From: Leptodontidium sp. MPI-SDFR-AT-0119
Taxonomy: Eukaryota > Ascomycota > Leotiomycetes > Helotiales > Leptodontidiaceae
NCBI GenBank assembly: GCA_020726505.1
Contig: JAHLEZ010000003.1
Location: 1,054,001-1,118,000 of the forward strand
DNA length: 64,000 nt
Reading direction: 5' to 3'
The notes beneath the pieces are model-generated. The model worked only from the letters and a program-made list of their open reading frames with translations. It had not been told where the DNA came from and did no database searches. Each line of letters starts with the position of its first letter. Positions within the stretch are counted from its first letter, which is position 1. Positions 44,586 to 56,806 of this stretch are shown piece after piece. A program made the translations under genes and the position numbers.

Positions 44586-45724
44586 GAAAGCGATTTGTTG
44601 AGCTTATGGTTGAAAACAACAACACAGTGTCCTGGGGCGACTCCATAAGCATTGATCCATGTTGAAAACGGAGCATGTAGTATGTGTTGCAGCACGGAGT
44701 TCTGGACCTGGATGTATTAGGCTCGACCTGAGACGCAGCACGCTTGCCTTACGAGTTATGGAGGAGGTGGCCAGAAGTGACTCCTGTCGAGGTTCAGCGC
44801 AGCTTCTCTGAGCGCTTGCATTAATACAAAATCATGTGATAACAAAAATGATACTGCATTATATCACCTCTGGTACACCTGCCAATCAATCATCTCCTGC
44901 AGGGTCCCATTGATTTCTTGGCAATGCACTAAGAATGGTGTTTGTGGGATGAAAAATTTGTGATGTGTTTAAGGTGTACTGTACGGAGTGTGCCCACTGG
45001 AGATACCGAAAAGGTTCGAGGAAACCTTTCCAGATTGCTGATTGGAGTTGAGACCCTGGGGACTCTGTTGGTTTCGTTCGGTGACATTACTGTTGTGGCA
45101 TCATCCCGAAGTAACCACCTTCCTTATCTGGATGCTGACGAGACCCCTGGACAAAATCACTGTGAATGTTATGTATTTAAAAGAATACATATCAGTTATT
45201 TTAAACTTCAATTTTTGCGCATTTAATAGTGACAATCCTGCTTTTAGCTCTAAACGTCTTCTTAGAAGCATTCAGAAGTTGCTAACACCAAAAAAGGGAT
45301 CAACTTTGTTGCCTTCAGAGGCTAAAAAAGGCTTCACCAACATGCGTGGGGCAGAGGCAAGCTGCAATCTCTGTTAGAACTTTGTTACCCGAGTACGGGC
45401 TACCAATCTTCTCTCCTGGCCTTTACGAAGTTATATGGTCTAGACCACTCAATTGAACTTCTTTCGCAAGAGGATGTTTGTTCATTCCCTCACCTACCGA
45501 AATATTTTGCACCTTTCATTGTCCGCGTGGAAAATGGACAATTGGAACTCAGGGGGAGCTAAATTACAAACATCCATGCCCGCTAGAGTTCGTGATTAGA
45601 CATTCGACAAGGCTGGGTTCTGTCCAGTGAATGGTCATCATTGGGAAATCAACTTTTGCGCAGTCTCCTGGACTTCTTCATTTTCGACCGAGCTCAAAGA
45701 GGATTCGACTCAGTACTCCTCGCT
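44586..45724. other. Intergenic region
   Basis: About 1.1 kb between the DUF4246 relic and the esterase gene. No supported gene. Confidence 0.5.
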
Positions 45725-48700
45725 ATGCGGCTTCTACATTTGTGTGTTGCCATATTTTGGGTAGCCAACAGTAAGTTTCTCAAATACAGAGCAAAGATCC
45801 AGTTGTTAATCACACTTCTACAGCTACTTCTGCGCTTAGCCATGCGCACGATAGGGAGTCATTTTTTGAGCCGGCCGAATGTCCAAGCCAGGAACATGAT
45901 GAACCTCATTCTGCCAAGCACCAAAAAGCCAAACGAGGACTTTCGAACAACGTTACCTTAAGAATTCTAACTCTGGGTGCTTCCATTGCATATGGTTACC
46001 CATCAACCAGTGGCAATGGTTTCCGCAACAGCGTCAGGAATAAGTTGGTATGGGATGGCAATCCCGTAAACATGGTCGGCACGGTCAAAGCAGGCAGCAT
46101 GTAAGTCACACCCTATCTACAGTACTTTCGTATTTGCCGTCTTACCAAGGAGAGCCACTTCCGTTTCCGTACCTTCGAGAATCCATTGCCTTTGAAGCAG
46201 CACTAACTTTAATGCTACTCAATATAGGGCCGACAATGACATGGAAGCGTGGGGAGGTTATCTCATTGACCAGGTCGCAGCCAAGGCGGAAAATTCTATC
46301 AAGTTCCAGCCAAATCTCGTTCTGCTCCATGTAGGTACTAAGGAATTCACTTTTTCCCTTTTCAACAGATTTAAGACCTTGTTCCCGACACACGTCTCAC
46401 ACCTCTTCCGAATTCTTCCTGATCCAGAGCTAATTTCTCCCCTATTACCTAGGTCGGTACCAATGATATGATTCATGGTGTTGACGTGGCCAATGCCCAC
46501 AATCGCCTTGCAAAACTCATCGACCGGCTCTTTGATACGATACCAGGGGTGACGATTATCGCTTCGACTTTGCTTCCAACGAGCGTTGAGCCAGCGAGCG
46601 GCAAGACATACAACTCGAATTTGCCAGGGATAGTCAAAACTCGCCGAGCTGCTGGAAAGAAGATTCTATTAGTGGATATGTCCAGTTCGTTTTTCAGTAT
46701 GGCTGATATTACTTCTGATGGGTAAGTCTACAGTCTCTAGACAAGTGATCATAGCTGATGACTGAAAAAAAGGATACATCCTACTGATGCCGGATACGAG
46801 AAAATGGCTGCTGTGTGGTATCGTAAGCTTCCTCTGAATGTTCAACAAGGCTTTTGGACATTGAGTTAACAGCGTGTAGAGGGGATCAGCGCCGCATCTT
46901 CTGCCAAATGGCTCGTGGCGCCAACTCGTACTAGTTTCTCAGATGTGGTTGTAGCAGGCAACACATGTGACAAGACGGCTGGCAATGAGATTGGTCCTTA
47001 TCAGATCGATGCTGGCTCAGGACGGGTACGTGATTTAATTTCCTAAACCCCAGACTGACCGGGGTTGGGATAGAACCTCTCTAGAGCTTGTCAACTAGTT
47101 GAAACTGACATGCTTCTTGTGTAGAATGATGGAGACTACATCCATTCGGCAGTGTCGGGAGGTGGATATCTCGGAGTTGGCAACCCATCCCCTCAAGGGG
47201 TGAACTGGGCGGTATGTCTATTTTATGCTTAGATTTTCCGTTTTACTCAGCTTTAAGTACTGACGTGTCGTTAGGACATCAACGGAGATGGACTTGATGA
47301 CTATGTCTAGTGAGTTTAGGATCTAGTGCGGTCTTGAGCATGCTCGAGTTAGTTTCTGACATCTTCACAGCGTATCTTCAGATCTCAACGGGGGACTGGG
47401 AGTTGCCTTGAATACGGGTAACGGAATTATGGGTCCATACTTGCGGGTAACAACAGCTCCAGGATCCTGCTTACGAAGCGGCGTCCGATTTGCAGGTATT
47501 TGTTTACAATTCCGTTAACCGAGTTTATTCCTTGGTGGCTTGGCTTCGAGAATCCTGCAATGCCAAGGTCAACTTCAATTCCCATTGGACAATCTACTAA
47601 CATGTGGCTCAAAGATATGACTGGAGATGGTAGATCAGATGTTTGTTGCCTCGCCGCGAATGGTGATCTGAATTGCTGGAAGAATACCCCTGGCGCAGAC
47701 GCTAGATCTCCCACTTGGGTCTCCATGGGCTACCTCATTAGAGACAAGGGCTACAATCAAGACTTTGTAAGCCCATTTCTAAGCACACCTCAATTAAATA
47801 TTGCTAATTAGTACCCTAGGTTCGACTGGCTGGTGAGCAACCCTCTTGTTGACTGGCATGGTCTTGACTAACTCAATGAATTAGACATCGACGGCGACGG
47901 GAGAGCTGAGTATGTACTTAACCTTACTCATGATATTTACTCTGCAATTCTCGGGGGAACTAACCCTGTCCAGCTACGTCGGAATCTCACAAGATGGAAA
48001 GATTTCGGGTTGGCGAAACGCCGCAGTCGATAACTCTGCACCGACAGCATGGACACCGTTCCGGGGAATCGCATCTGGCCTGAGTGCAACATATTCCCCT
48101 TCACGCTGGAGGTTCTCAGATCTGAAGTGGGTGCAATCCATAAGTCCTATCCGCTCATTATTCATTAATTCTACATGCTGACACTTCCTCAACAGTGGTG
48201 ACCATAAGGATGACCGTGAGTGAGAGAAAATTCGCCTTGATTTGAAAAACAACTCCCTAATTGAAGGTCAATGTTCAACTGACTTTTCATACATAGTACT
48301 CTACGTCAACGAGAATGGCCGTGTTGAAACTTTCATCAACATGCGAGGCCTCAGGTATGTAGTGCCCGCGCTTCTGGACCCAAGCTGCAGCTCAACTACT
48401 GACATGAGTTCCTGGATCCAGTGTCGGACTTGGCCCTGTATGGAAATCCATGGGGTAAGTCTCAAGTGTGACAAACATGGGGAAAATTGATCTTAACCTT
48501 GATTCTAGCGTGACACATAGCGGAGGCAGCAGTCGCGCAAATGTCACTTTCGGTATGTGGAATCTGGTCGTTGAATGACCCAGTCTTTTACGTACTTGAG
48601 AACAAAACTGACTCAACCTCTCTAGGCAAAATAATGGGTACAGGGAGAGCGGACTACGCGAGTAAGTTCAAATTCTTCTATTCTTACAGAACCACGACAC

Positions 48701-50304
48701 CTAAAATCTCACCGCGCGTCTTTCCCAAGTCGAGGACTCACTGACAGCACTTGCGTGTAGCAATAACCGATAATCCAGCAACTGGAAGCGTTTATGCTAC
48801 CATCAACAAGAACATGGGCAAAGGCGGAACAGCTGTACGAGGAGATGGGACTCGATACTGTGACATGACCGGGTCTGGCTCTGACGATTATATCGTAAGT
48901 ATTCTCAATGTCGCAGGATTATTTGGGGACTTGGAGGCTTGGTTCTGACAGAATGTGCTTGCAGTGGATTTCATTGATGGGCGAGATAACAGTGTATGGG
49001 AACACTCATAAATGGGGTACTTGGACTCAATACGGTGTTGTTTACAACGTCAACCGATCTCGAAGAGAGGTTCGTCTATCCCATCTGCATTTCCTGGATA
49101 ATACACTGACATCTGACCACTTCAGGTATATTTTGCAGGTACGTCTATTGCTCCGGAGATGGTCCAAGGCTGGGCACCGCTAACTTGAAAAGACTTTGAT
49201 GGCAACAAGAGATGTGATATCGTAGGTCGACCCGCCTTCACAGTTCCTGCCCCCTTCTAACTCTTCCAAAGTTACTAGTCGACAAAGCCACAGGAGCTAC
49301 CACAGTACTTCGCAATGACTTTGCCAATGGTAAATTCGCGTTTACCAACATTGGCGTCGTAACGGGGACAGCGACATGTACAGAAGGTTACGGTTACGAC
49401 CTACAAGATCTCGGCGTCCGATGGAACGACATTGATGGGGATGGTATGCCTCCTTGTAATCTCTCGAAACTTGATGGAAGCCTGCTAACCTTTGCAATGC
49501 GCTGTACAGGCAGAGCCGACTTTCTCTGCATGCAGTCGAATGGCCAGCTCTACGGATATCTGAATAAAGGCATCAATCAAATGGTTAACCAGGGTCAAGT
49601 AAGATTACGTCCAGGTGCTATCCGTATGGAGAGCATGATTTTCGACGAGAGATGCTAATCGCTTATCCAGATCAAACACACAGAAGGAAAAGAACGGAAA
49701 AGTAAGTCCCAAATCGCGCCTGCCACATGTATTCAACTGACTTGGCTTCTCAGGTTTACGACTTGCGTAAGTATCTCCATCGTACCCCCATTAAGCCTCT
49801 CGCTTAAAATCAGGATATACTGACAAGTTCATCTAAACAGCGACATCAACGGCGATGGCCGGGATGACCTCATCTTCGTCGACTTAGTCGACTCAACAGT
49901 CCAAGCATGGAGTAATGACGGAGCCACAGGACAATTTGGAGACGACGCAGCAGGAACCAGCGCATTTCGCTGGGTGCTGAAGGGGCAGGTCTCTCCTGCC
50001 ACCACAACGAGAGGTTCGTGTGTCGAGTTTGCGAATATCAATGGACTTGGCCGAGCCGATTCGATACGTAAGTATCCATCCGTATCCAAATGAGCAGTGA
50101 GCACTGAAGTCGTGGCTAAATTATGGTACTTTACAGTTATCTATCCTGATACGAATCAGCAGTTTGTAAGACTGTAGGTTGCTCTCGAATGATTTGGGAA
50201 GTTTATGCTGACTGGGTTGGTGCAGTAACACTTGTCCCGGCTTGACACCCGTTGAACCTCATTTGCCTTCACCACCGCCAATGACTTGGCCTATAAATGC
50301 CTAG
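45725..50304 (+). CDS. Secreted SGNH (CE3-like) esterase fused to FG-GAP repeats, about 20 introns
   Basis: Exon 1 (45725-45770) encodes a signal peptide (MRLLHLCVAIFWVAN). Exons 45824-46100, 46228-46330, 46453-46721 and 46773-46822 form an SGNH hydrolase. Block I is LTLGASIAYGYPSTSGNG, block III is VGTND, and the Asp/His block V is IHPTDAGYEKMAAVWY, as in carbohydrate esterase family 3. The usual GDS serine motif reads GAS, which keeps the serine. From about 47275 to 50068 follow roughly ten FG-GAP/VCBS calcium-loop motifs (DINGDGLDDYV, MTGDGRSDV, DIDGDGRADY, MTGSGSDDYI, DINGDGRDDLIF). The end is a Pro-rich tail with a stop at 50302-50304. Exons as short as 13 nt (47820-47832), 20 nt (48196-48215), 25 nt (47885-47909) and 35 nt (47275-47309) keep the frame. 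Probably deacetylates extracellular polysaccharide. The later exon borders are less certain. Confidence 0.8.
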
Positions 50305-50861
50305 TCTTTGGTCAGACGGACTCGGAGATGAAGGGGGCAGGAAGGACAATTTAAATAGAGGAACATGTAAAATTTCAAAATAGATATTGTCCAGTGTATG
50401 CTGAGGACACAAAAATCATATAGAGCTAGATCCTAACATAGAGACGGGGAACTTTGCCGTTATAAGATCCCACCTCATTGGTTACTATATTTCAGTGCAG
50501 TTGGTAGCCTGTGAAAAATACGCAGTACGTTCATCAATTCTTCTGAAATTGATCAGTTCCATCTTATTCGTGGACATCCCTCCAAATCCGCCTGGATTCG
50601 ATATTCTGGAGATTGTCAACACAAGTCAACTCGTCATGGCAAGAATCGACTCACCAAGGTAGGTCTTCCATGAACAGAGCTAGTCCAAACCGCCATATTT
50701 CTCCAATGACTTGCTCAGCTCGAACTTCATACTGGACTCAATGTCACAAGGGCAACATGTGACATTCAACTGGAATGTTTGAGCGGGTCGCAAGTCTAAG
50801 GATTGTAGTCACTCCACGATCCTCTCGAAGTCGGTTAATTCCCTGGAGTAAATTGAAACAG
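50305..50861. other. Convergent intergenic region
   Basis: 3' ends of the esterase gene and of the minus-strand 2EXR gene. Nothing else is recognised. Confidence 0.5.
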
Positions 50862-51524
50862 TTACTGAGATATCGACTTGTGCATAGCCTTGCTCAAAGT
50901 GAATCTCGGTCGGTCTCCCCCCAAGTCTTGGTAAGTCTCAAGCCGACCAATACACATATCCATCCTATGATCAGAAAGCACCGGCTCCAGTGATCCACTC
51001 GCCTTCTTCTGTCCGTCTACGGTCTTCACAACCACAACCTGCTTGAGCTTCTCCATACTATCCAAGATCTCATGCAACGAGTGCTCTCGTTCCGAATCCT
51101 CCATCCCCAGAAGGAACTCGCAGTCGAAAGCCACCACTCCCAAATGTTGTTGCAATGATATCGCACTTTTGATATCCCGAACGACTTTCCGGTTCTGCAT
51201 CACCCACGGGTCTGACTTGCCGGATGGAACTAGGTGCCTACAGCCTGGCCCGAGAAAGATGGTATCCCGTTCGAAATCAACGAGGATGGCTTGAGAGCAG
51301 GTTCCGAGTTGGACTTCTTTGTAGTACCCGATTGTGCTGTATCGGGATTCCTGACAGGCGTGCAGGATAGCTGGTGTTGTTGACTTTGAGGTCACGGAGC
51401 GGGCTCGAGATGTCCATGTCAACTCGATGATGCGAGGCGGTGGTAAGGCTAGAGCCCAGACTCGCAAGCGCAACTCGGGTGGTAGTTGTTGGAAGTGATT
51501 GAACGAGGAGATTATTGAGGCCAT
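50862..51524 (-). CDS. 2EXR domain protein (fourth of four), single exon
   Basis: 220 residues from the ATG at 51524; the frame is open to 51740, but the upstream part reads like leader. The N-terminus is the 2EXR signature, FNHFQQLPPELRLRVWALAL followed by RIIELTW, TPAILHACQESRYSTIGYY, then the strand FERDTIFLGPG. The rest is helical (SLQQHLGVVAFDCEFLLGM, HSLHEILDSMEKLKQVVVV). Unlike the copies at 13.4, 38.6 and 41.8 kb it has no intron after the ESR block. The protein is complete, so this is the best preserved family member in the window. Function is unknown. The neighbouring TMEM205-like gene runs in the same direction and has no obvious link. Confidence 0.75.
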   Translation of the reverse strand: MASIISSFNHFQQLPPELRLRVWALALPPPRIIELTWTSRARSVTSKSTTPAILHACQESRYSTIGYYKEVQLGTCSQAILVDFERDTIFLGPGCRHLVPSGKSDPWVMQNRKVVRDIKSAISLQQHLGVVAFDCEFLLGMEDSEREHSLHEILDSMEKLKQVVVVKTVDGQKKASGSLEPVLSDHRMDMCIGRLETYQDLGGDRPRFTLSKAMHKSISQ

Positions 51525-52009
51525 GGTTTGGTTTATGCCGAGTGTCTTGTGGATGACTTTTGTAATATGAGAATGAGAATGCTGAGAGTTTAGGTCAGTG
51601 TTGTGGGAATCTGCAGGCATCATCTGTTGTGTCACTTGAGCAAGCCACAAGCGTGATGCAAGGCTGATCGCAAGGCTTTCATGTGAGCAATTGAATCGGG
51701 CAATAATAAAGTTGATTTTAAGTTGCCTAGAGGAGGCCATTCAAGTCCACAAAGCCGTAATGTGATTGGTGCTGTTTTCATCTCCTTCAGGCATGCAACA
51801 TACGAAGCACTCGTCTACTGGGCGACTCACTTTGCCCGACTGAGCAGATTCGTGGCCCAGTCCGGCTGGAAACCACGTATTGACGTGCAACCACCATTAA
51901 ACTGAAGATGAGGATATGTCGTGAAGCCAAGTGGAGACATTCGAAACTGCAACGTGTACAGCATCAACGGTATGTACAATTCTTCAACGCTCGTGAGGCC
52001 TGCCACCTT
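51525..52009. other. Intergenic region
   Basis: Includes an open but unconvincing N-terminal extension of the 2EXR frame (to 51740) and the 3' UTR of the TMEM205-like gene. Confidence 0.45.
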
Positions 52010-52749
52010 CTATTGAATCCTTGCAGCAAGAGAAACACCATACCACAACGTGGCAATGAAGCCCGTCAGGTTCAGCAGCGACGAAATCCCATGCATGCTG
52101 CCAAATGCCTTGTTCAGCTTCTGCATCTCTTCAGAATGTGGTGCGGGGTCGTAGTATTTCTTTCCGTCTCGGGTTTCTGCGCAGAGAAAGTCAGCAAAGT
52201 CCTATGCTTTCTGCAGCACGTATGCAACGTACCTTGGTGCTTCCTCTCCCTCATTATCTTCGTTGTAGCAGGACCGACCAATGCCATATTTGCCAGACTC
52301 GTCACGAAGATCGTTGCGATGGGAATCAAGACGCTCCATCTATTGACATCTGCGAAGACGCCATGGAAACCTGATGGTGTTCCCAAACCCAGTTTCGACG
52401 CGGGATATGTGAGGGCGATTACCACAGGAAGTGTTGTTTGAATGCCAAAGTATACGGGGAATAGCTTCTGTTGAAGTTGGGAGAATTGAGGTCGCGCGAG
52501 AGCATTGTAGCTTACGATTCCGCCCACGAATGTCTTTGGAGGAAGCGTTAGTTATTGAAATATCCATAAAATAGCAGAGGCATCTTACCTGAAAGAATTG
52601 GGTTCCAAGTAATGTGCCATATCTGTTAAAAGTATCGTTAGTTCCACGACTCCTTCACTTCACATGGAGACAAAGTGGCTCAAGATCGCCAGGACTTACG
52701 AGATAATATGGTACGGAGCCGCAGTCTTGAAGATCGATATGTCTGACAT
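52010..52749 (-). CDS. TMEM205-like (DUF4149) membrane protein
   Basis: Four exons. Exon 1 is 52749-52700 (MSDISIFKTAAPYHIIS). A short exon, about 52620-52588 (YGTLLGTQFFQ), is next. The main exon starts near 52535 (TFVGGIVSYNALARPQFSQL) and runs to KHQ. The last exon ends at 52010 (ETRDGKKYYDPAPHS, then a final hydrophobic helix and LAARIQ). Hydrophobic segments include YGTLLGTQFFQTFVGGI, IQTTLPVVIALTYPASKLG, WSVLIPIATIFVTSLANMAL and ISSLLNLTGFIATLWYGVSL, giving four spans of a small membrane protein. The family includes human TMEM205 (linked to platinum resistance); the molecular role in fungi is unknown. Divergent from KU80. Confidence 0.82.
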
Positions 52750-53189
52750 GGTAGGCAGAGTATAATTGAGTGTTTTGGCCTTCGTTGAATGCTCAAGCAG
52801 GAGGGCAGTGTTATGTTGATATCGAGATGGCCTGATGCAACAGATGACGCCTACAAATCAAGCTGCCGAGGCAGCTCCAAGCCAGCCCGTGGGAGTTGGT
52901 AGAAAGTGCTACACAGCAACATATTTTTACCTACCTAGAGATTCTTCACCTGAAACTTTAATCATCAATATGTCTGTGACTTTGACGCAGAATCAATAAC
53001 AAGAAAATCCCACCGTCAATAAATGAATCAAAACATTCAAGACTGACAGAAGTCATCGATTTCGCCAAGGCTTTCAGATCACCTGGTTTCGTGAACCGCG
53101 TCTGCCTGAAGCACCTCTGTCCAGCGCGTCAACCTCTCGTCCATCTACAGCATGCTCCACCACACATCACCAGCACCTTCAACAGCAAT
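52750..53189. other. Divergent promoter region, TMEM205-like / KU80
   Basis: 440 bp. No gene. Contains both leaders. Confidence 0.5.
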
Positions 53190-55933
53190 ATGGCGAGCAA
53201 GGAAGCAACTATCTACATTGTAGATCTAGGATCTACTACTGGCGATTGCCATAGTAAGCAATGATTTCCAATCATTAAGATTCCTCCTGCTGCCTTTCAA
53301 GTCCAAACTGCCCTGTCAACAACACCGCGATCTGCTTTGTCCTGAGCTAACTCTTTCCAGATGGCAGGACTATCAGCGACCTCGACTATGCGATGGAATA
53401 CGTGTGGGATAAACTTGCTACTATCATGTCTGCAAATAGGGTCGGGCTCAGTGTTGGTGTCATAGGCTTCAGAACAGACGAAACCGATAATCCTCTTCAA
53501 TCGGACGGCGAATACGAGAACATTTGCGTCCTGAAGCCCCTAGGCCCCATGGATATTCCGAGCCTCGAATACCTTCGGTCAAAATTACGCAGCAGCGATA
53601 CGGAGATGGGTGACGCTGTATCTGCGATTGTTCTTGGGATCGACCTTGTTGACAAATTTACCACACTAAAGACTGGGAAGCCTGCAAAATCTGGGCGCAA
53701 GATTGTGTTGGTCACAGATGGCCAGGGTGGTATTGATGACGATAACATAGAGGTAGGTCGACCTGTCTCCCTACGTGGAAGAAGCTGTGGCCTGAATATC
53801 CTTGTTACTTCCACATTACATGTAGCTAACTAATACAGTCGATCGCAGAGAGACTTAATGAGGTTGGTATTGAACTTGTTATACTGGGTATTGACTTTGA
53901 TGATCTTGAATTTGGTTTCAAAGAAGAAGATAAATCATCTCTCAAGAAACACAATGAGGCTATACTGGCAAAACTGGTCGATAAATGCACCAACGGAATG
54001 TTCGCAACGATGGCAGAAGCTCTAGCATCTCTTGCCAACCCTACAGTCAAGTCTACCCGGCCATTCAAGCAGTATGACGGACGCCTAGGTAAGCATATCC
54101 CGTCTGGCTTTGTCAGTCCCCAAAGTCACCCTGGGATTTATGCCCAATCTTCTGTTCTAGTCTACCGATGTGCCTTTTGCTACTATGCCCAAAAATATAT
54201 CCTAACTTACCCTCAGGTCTGGGTGATTTCGCGAAGTACCCTGAGAGTGCGCTATACATTGATGTCCAACGTTACTTCAGAACGAAACAAGCAAAAGCCC
54301 CCTCAGCGAGTGCTTTTGTTTCTGCAGTTGCCAACTCAAACGGAGAAGGAACTGCACAGTCCTCAAATACCGTGGAGGACACCGAGATGCCTGATGCTCC
54401 AGCTCTTTCAGCCGTCAAGAGTTCCCGTGCATATCGTATCAATGATGCAACAGGTGCTGGGGGAGTTGTGGATGTCACGCGAGAAGAACTAGCGAAAGGA
54501 TACTATTACGGCAGTACTGCTGTCCCCTTTGGTCAGGACGAAGAAGACGTCACTAGATTCAATAGTCCCCAAGGATTTTCCATTATTGGCTTTGTGCCAA
54601 ATGATAAGGTCCGTTGGTATTGCCCATTTCCAGAATCCGGCTAACGAAACTTTAGTATGAGAGGTATCTCAACATGGGTGAAAGTAGCATCACTATCGCT
54701 CAACCAGTCAACGATAAGGCACGAATGGCTATGTCGTCTCTTGTGCATGCGTTGCATGAACTCGATTCATATGCCGTTGCCCGAATCGTTTCCAAGGAGG
54801 GAAAGGCTCCACAGCTTATTCTTCTCGCTCCATCCATCGAACCGGACCTAGAATGTCTTATCGATGTTCCACTACCATTTGCAGAAGACATTCGTGTCTA
54901 TCGTTTCCCTCCTTTAGACAAGGTTATAGGCTCGTCAGGTACCGTCATTACGAAGCATAGATACTTGCCCTCGGACGAATTGACTACCGCCATGAGTGAT
55001 TATGTAGACAGTGAGTAAATCTGCATACTCGTGCTCTGTTCTTTCGAAAGTTCCGAAAGAAGGAAAGTCCGGTTCTAGGTTTGCTGACTTCCATTTTAGG
55101 CATGGACCTAAGTAGTTTCGGACAGGATGACGATGGCAACCCAACCGAATTCATGAAGATCGAGGAGACGTTCTCTCCAAACGTTCATCGTGTGAATCAA
55201 GCGATCAAGAAGCGAGCTATTCATCCAGATGGGGAAGTTGGCGAACCAGCGGCGGTTTTGACGAAATGGTAGGCATCCCTCAGCTTCTTTCTGGCTTGTA
55301 AATTTCAGAACTGATTATATCTAGGTCTAAACCGCCAGCGGAGCTCATTGCCAATGCAGAACCTCAGCTCGAAGCCCTATTAAAGGTTTCTGGCGTAACT
55401 AAAGGTTAGCACTGGCCCATCAATTGGTCCTTCACAAAGTAGCTTACATTTGCGCAGTACCGGAGAAAGCCAAAGGCAAGAGGGGACGGGAGCCCGTCAC
55501 GCCTATGTCAGGTCTCGACGTCAAGGATCTTCTCAATACTCGCAGAAAGAAGAACGAAATCGCACAGGAGAATGCCATTCCCGAGTTCAAGCAGATGATA
55601 GAAATGGCCGAGAAGGACGAGGAAATCATCAGAGCGACAACTTATATGGGAAAGGTAGTACAACAATTCCTCCAGTCCGCCAATGGTAACGCCCACCATG
55701 CTGTGACGTTCTCGCATATCAAAACATTCAGGGACGAAATGATCGACATTGATATGCCCGAAATTTACAACGAATTCTGCAAGGATTTCAAGAAGCGCAT
55801 TTTCAACAACGATTTCGGCGATCAAAGAAACTTTTGGGCGGATTTCAAATTTCAAAAACTGGGTTTAATTCGGAGCACTGAGGATTCTGAAGTGACTGAG
55901 CAAGAGGCTGCTGAGTTCTTGAAATTTGGGTGA
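53190..55933 (+). CDS. KU80: Ku80, non-homologous end-joining DNA-end binding subunit
   Basis: Multi-exon gene. Exons 53190-53253, 53361-53752, 53839-54088, 54217-54608 and one starting at 54656 connect in frame, and later exons run to the stop at 55933. The protein begins [19 protein letters not shown]. The von Willebrand A-like domain follows ([31 protein letters not shown]), then the Ku beta-barrel core ([42 protein letters not shown]). The C-terminal helical domain (residues after about 550) ends [11 protein letters not shown]. This is the regular Ku80 arrangement. It forms a ring with Ku70 that binds double-strand ends and recruits ligase IV, and it also acts at telomeres. Loss of the orthologue in Neurospora (mus-52) raises homologous integration. 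No sign of decay. Confidence 0.95.
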
Positions 55934-56806
55934 TTTACATCACTGTAGCCAGCGAGCACAGCAGGTATGCAGTATTTGTAAAGATAGCTGGAGGTATTGG
56001 CGTTTGGGATCTGATACCAATGAAAAGTCTTGAGTCTTGCTCTAATTTGTAAACCTATGGTTGTGTGGTTGTATGGTACAGCCTCCCAAGTCAATACTAC
56101 TACTGTTGTGGATATTGAATTCAAGGGGAATATTCGGTAGTCTTGGCAATCTATGCTAAAAAGAGGCGAGTCAGCTAGTAAATTAAGAATGTGGTTGATT
56201 TTGTAAAAGAAAATAAATCACCAAAGCGAGGCTAGCTAGTTCACCCCATAGATACCTGTGAAAGCTTCGAGGAAGCTGTTCCAGCCAACGGTCCCTTTAT
56301 TTATTCCTTCGCTAGTGTGATTCGCTAGAAATTTTCTTGATGTGGAATGGTGCAGTCCCAGCACCTTCAATCGCTCAAGAGCAACGATACCACAAGGCCG
56401 AAATTCACCAAATAACATTAAACCCTTATTCAGTGAAAGTACACTCATTTAAAGCTATTAATGCAGAACACAAGGGCTTTGTAGTCCCCACCCCGGTGCA
56501 AAATGTGCTAGGCTCAGTGCAAGACTTCCAATTTCAGGCATCACCGTGCCCACAAGCCCTTTTGCCCTTCTGCCCTTCTTTTCCTCTGCCCACCGCCCTC
56601 TGTGTAAACACAGCGCGCACGATACCACCCCATCGGTTCTGACCTCGCCAGAAGTCAGGATCAGACCAGAGCACACAGAATCCCAGTTCTGGTAGTTTCT
56701 GGGCTAAAACGCTTTGGCTTGCTCTAGTTGTATTCACAGCACAGTCATACTCGGTTGGTTGCAGCGGCTCCAAACAACGTTCGCGCTTTCCTTCCTTCAA
56801 ACAGAA
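55934..56806. other. Intergenic region
   Basis: About 870 bp with the KU80 3' end and the promoter of the Gfd2-like gene. No supported gene. Confidence 0.5.

Noticed and set aside
45042..45377. 111-residue frame upstream of the esterase
   Set aside because: No motif, weak composition, and no neighbouring exon that continues it.
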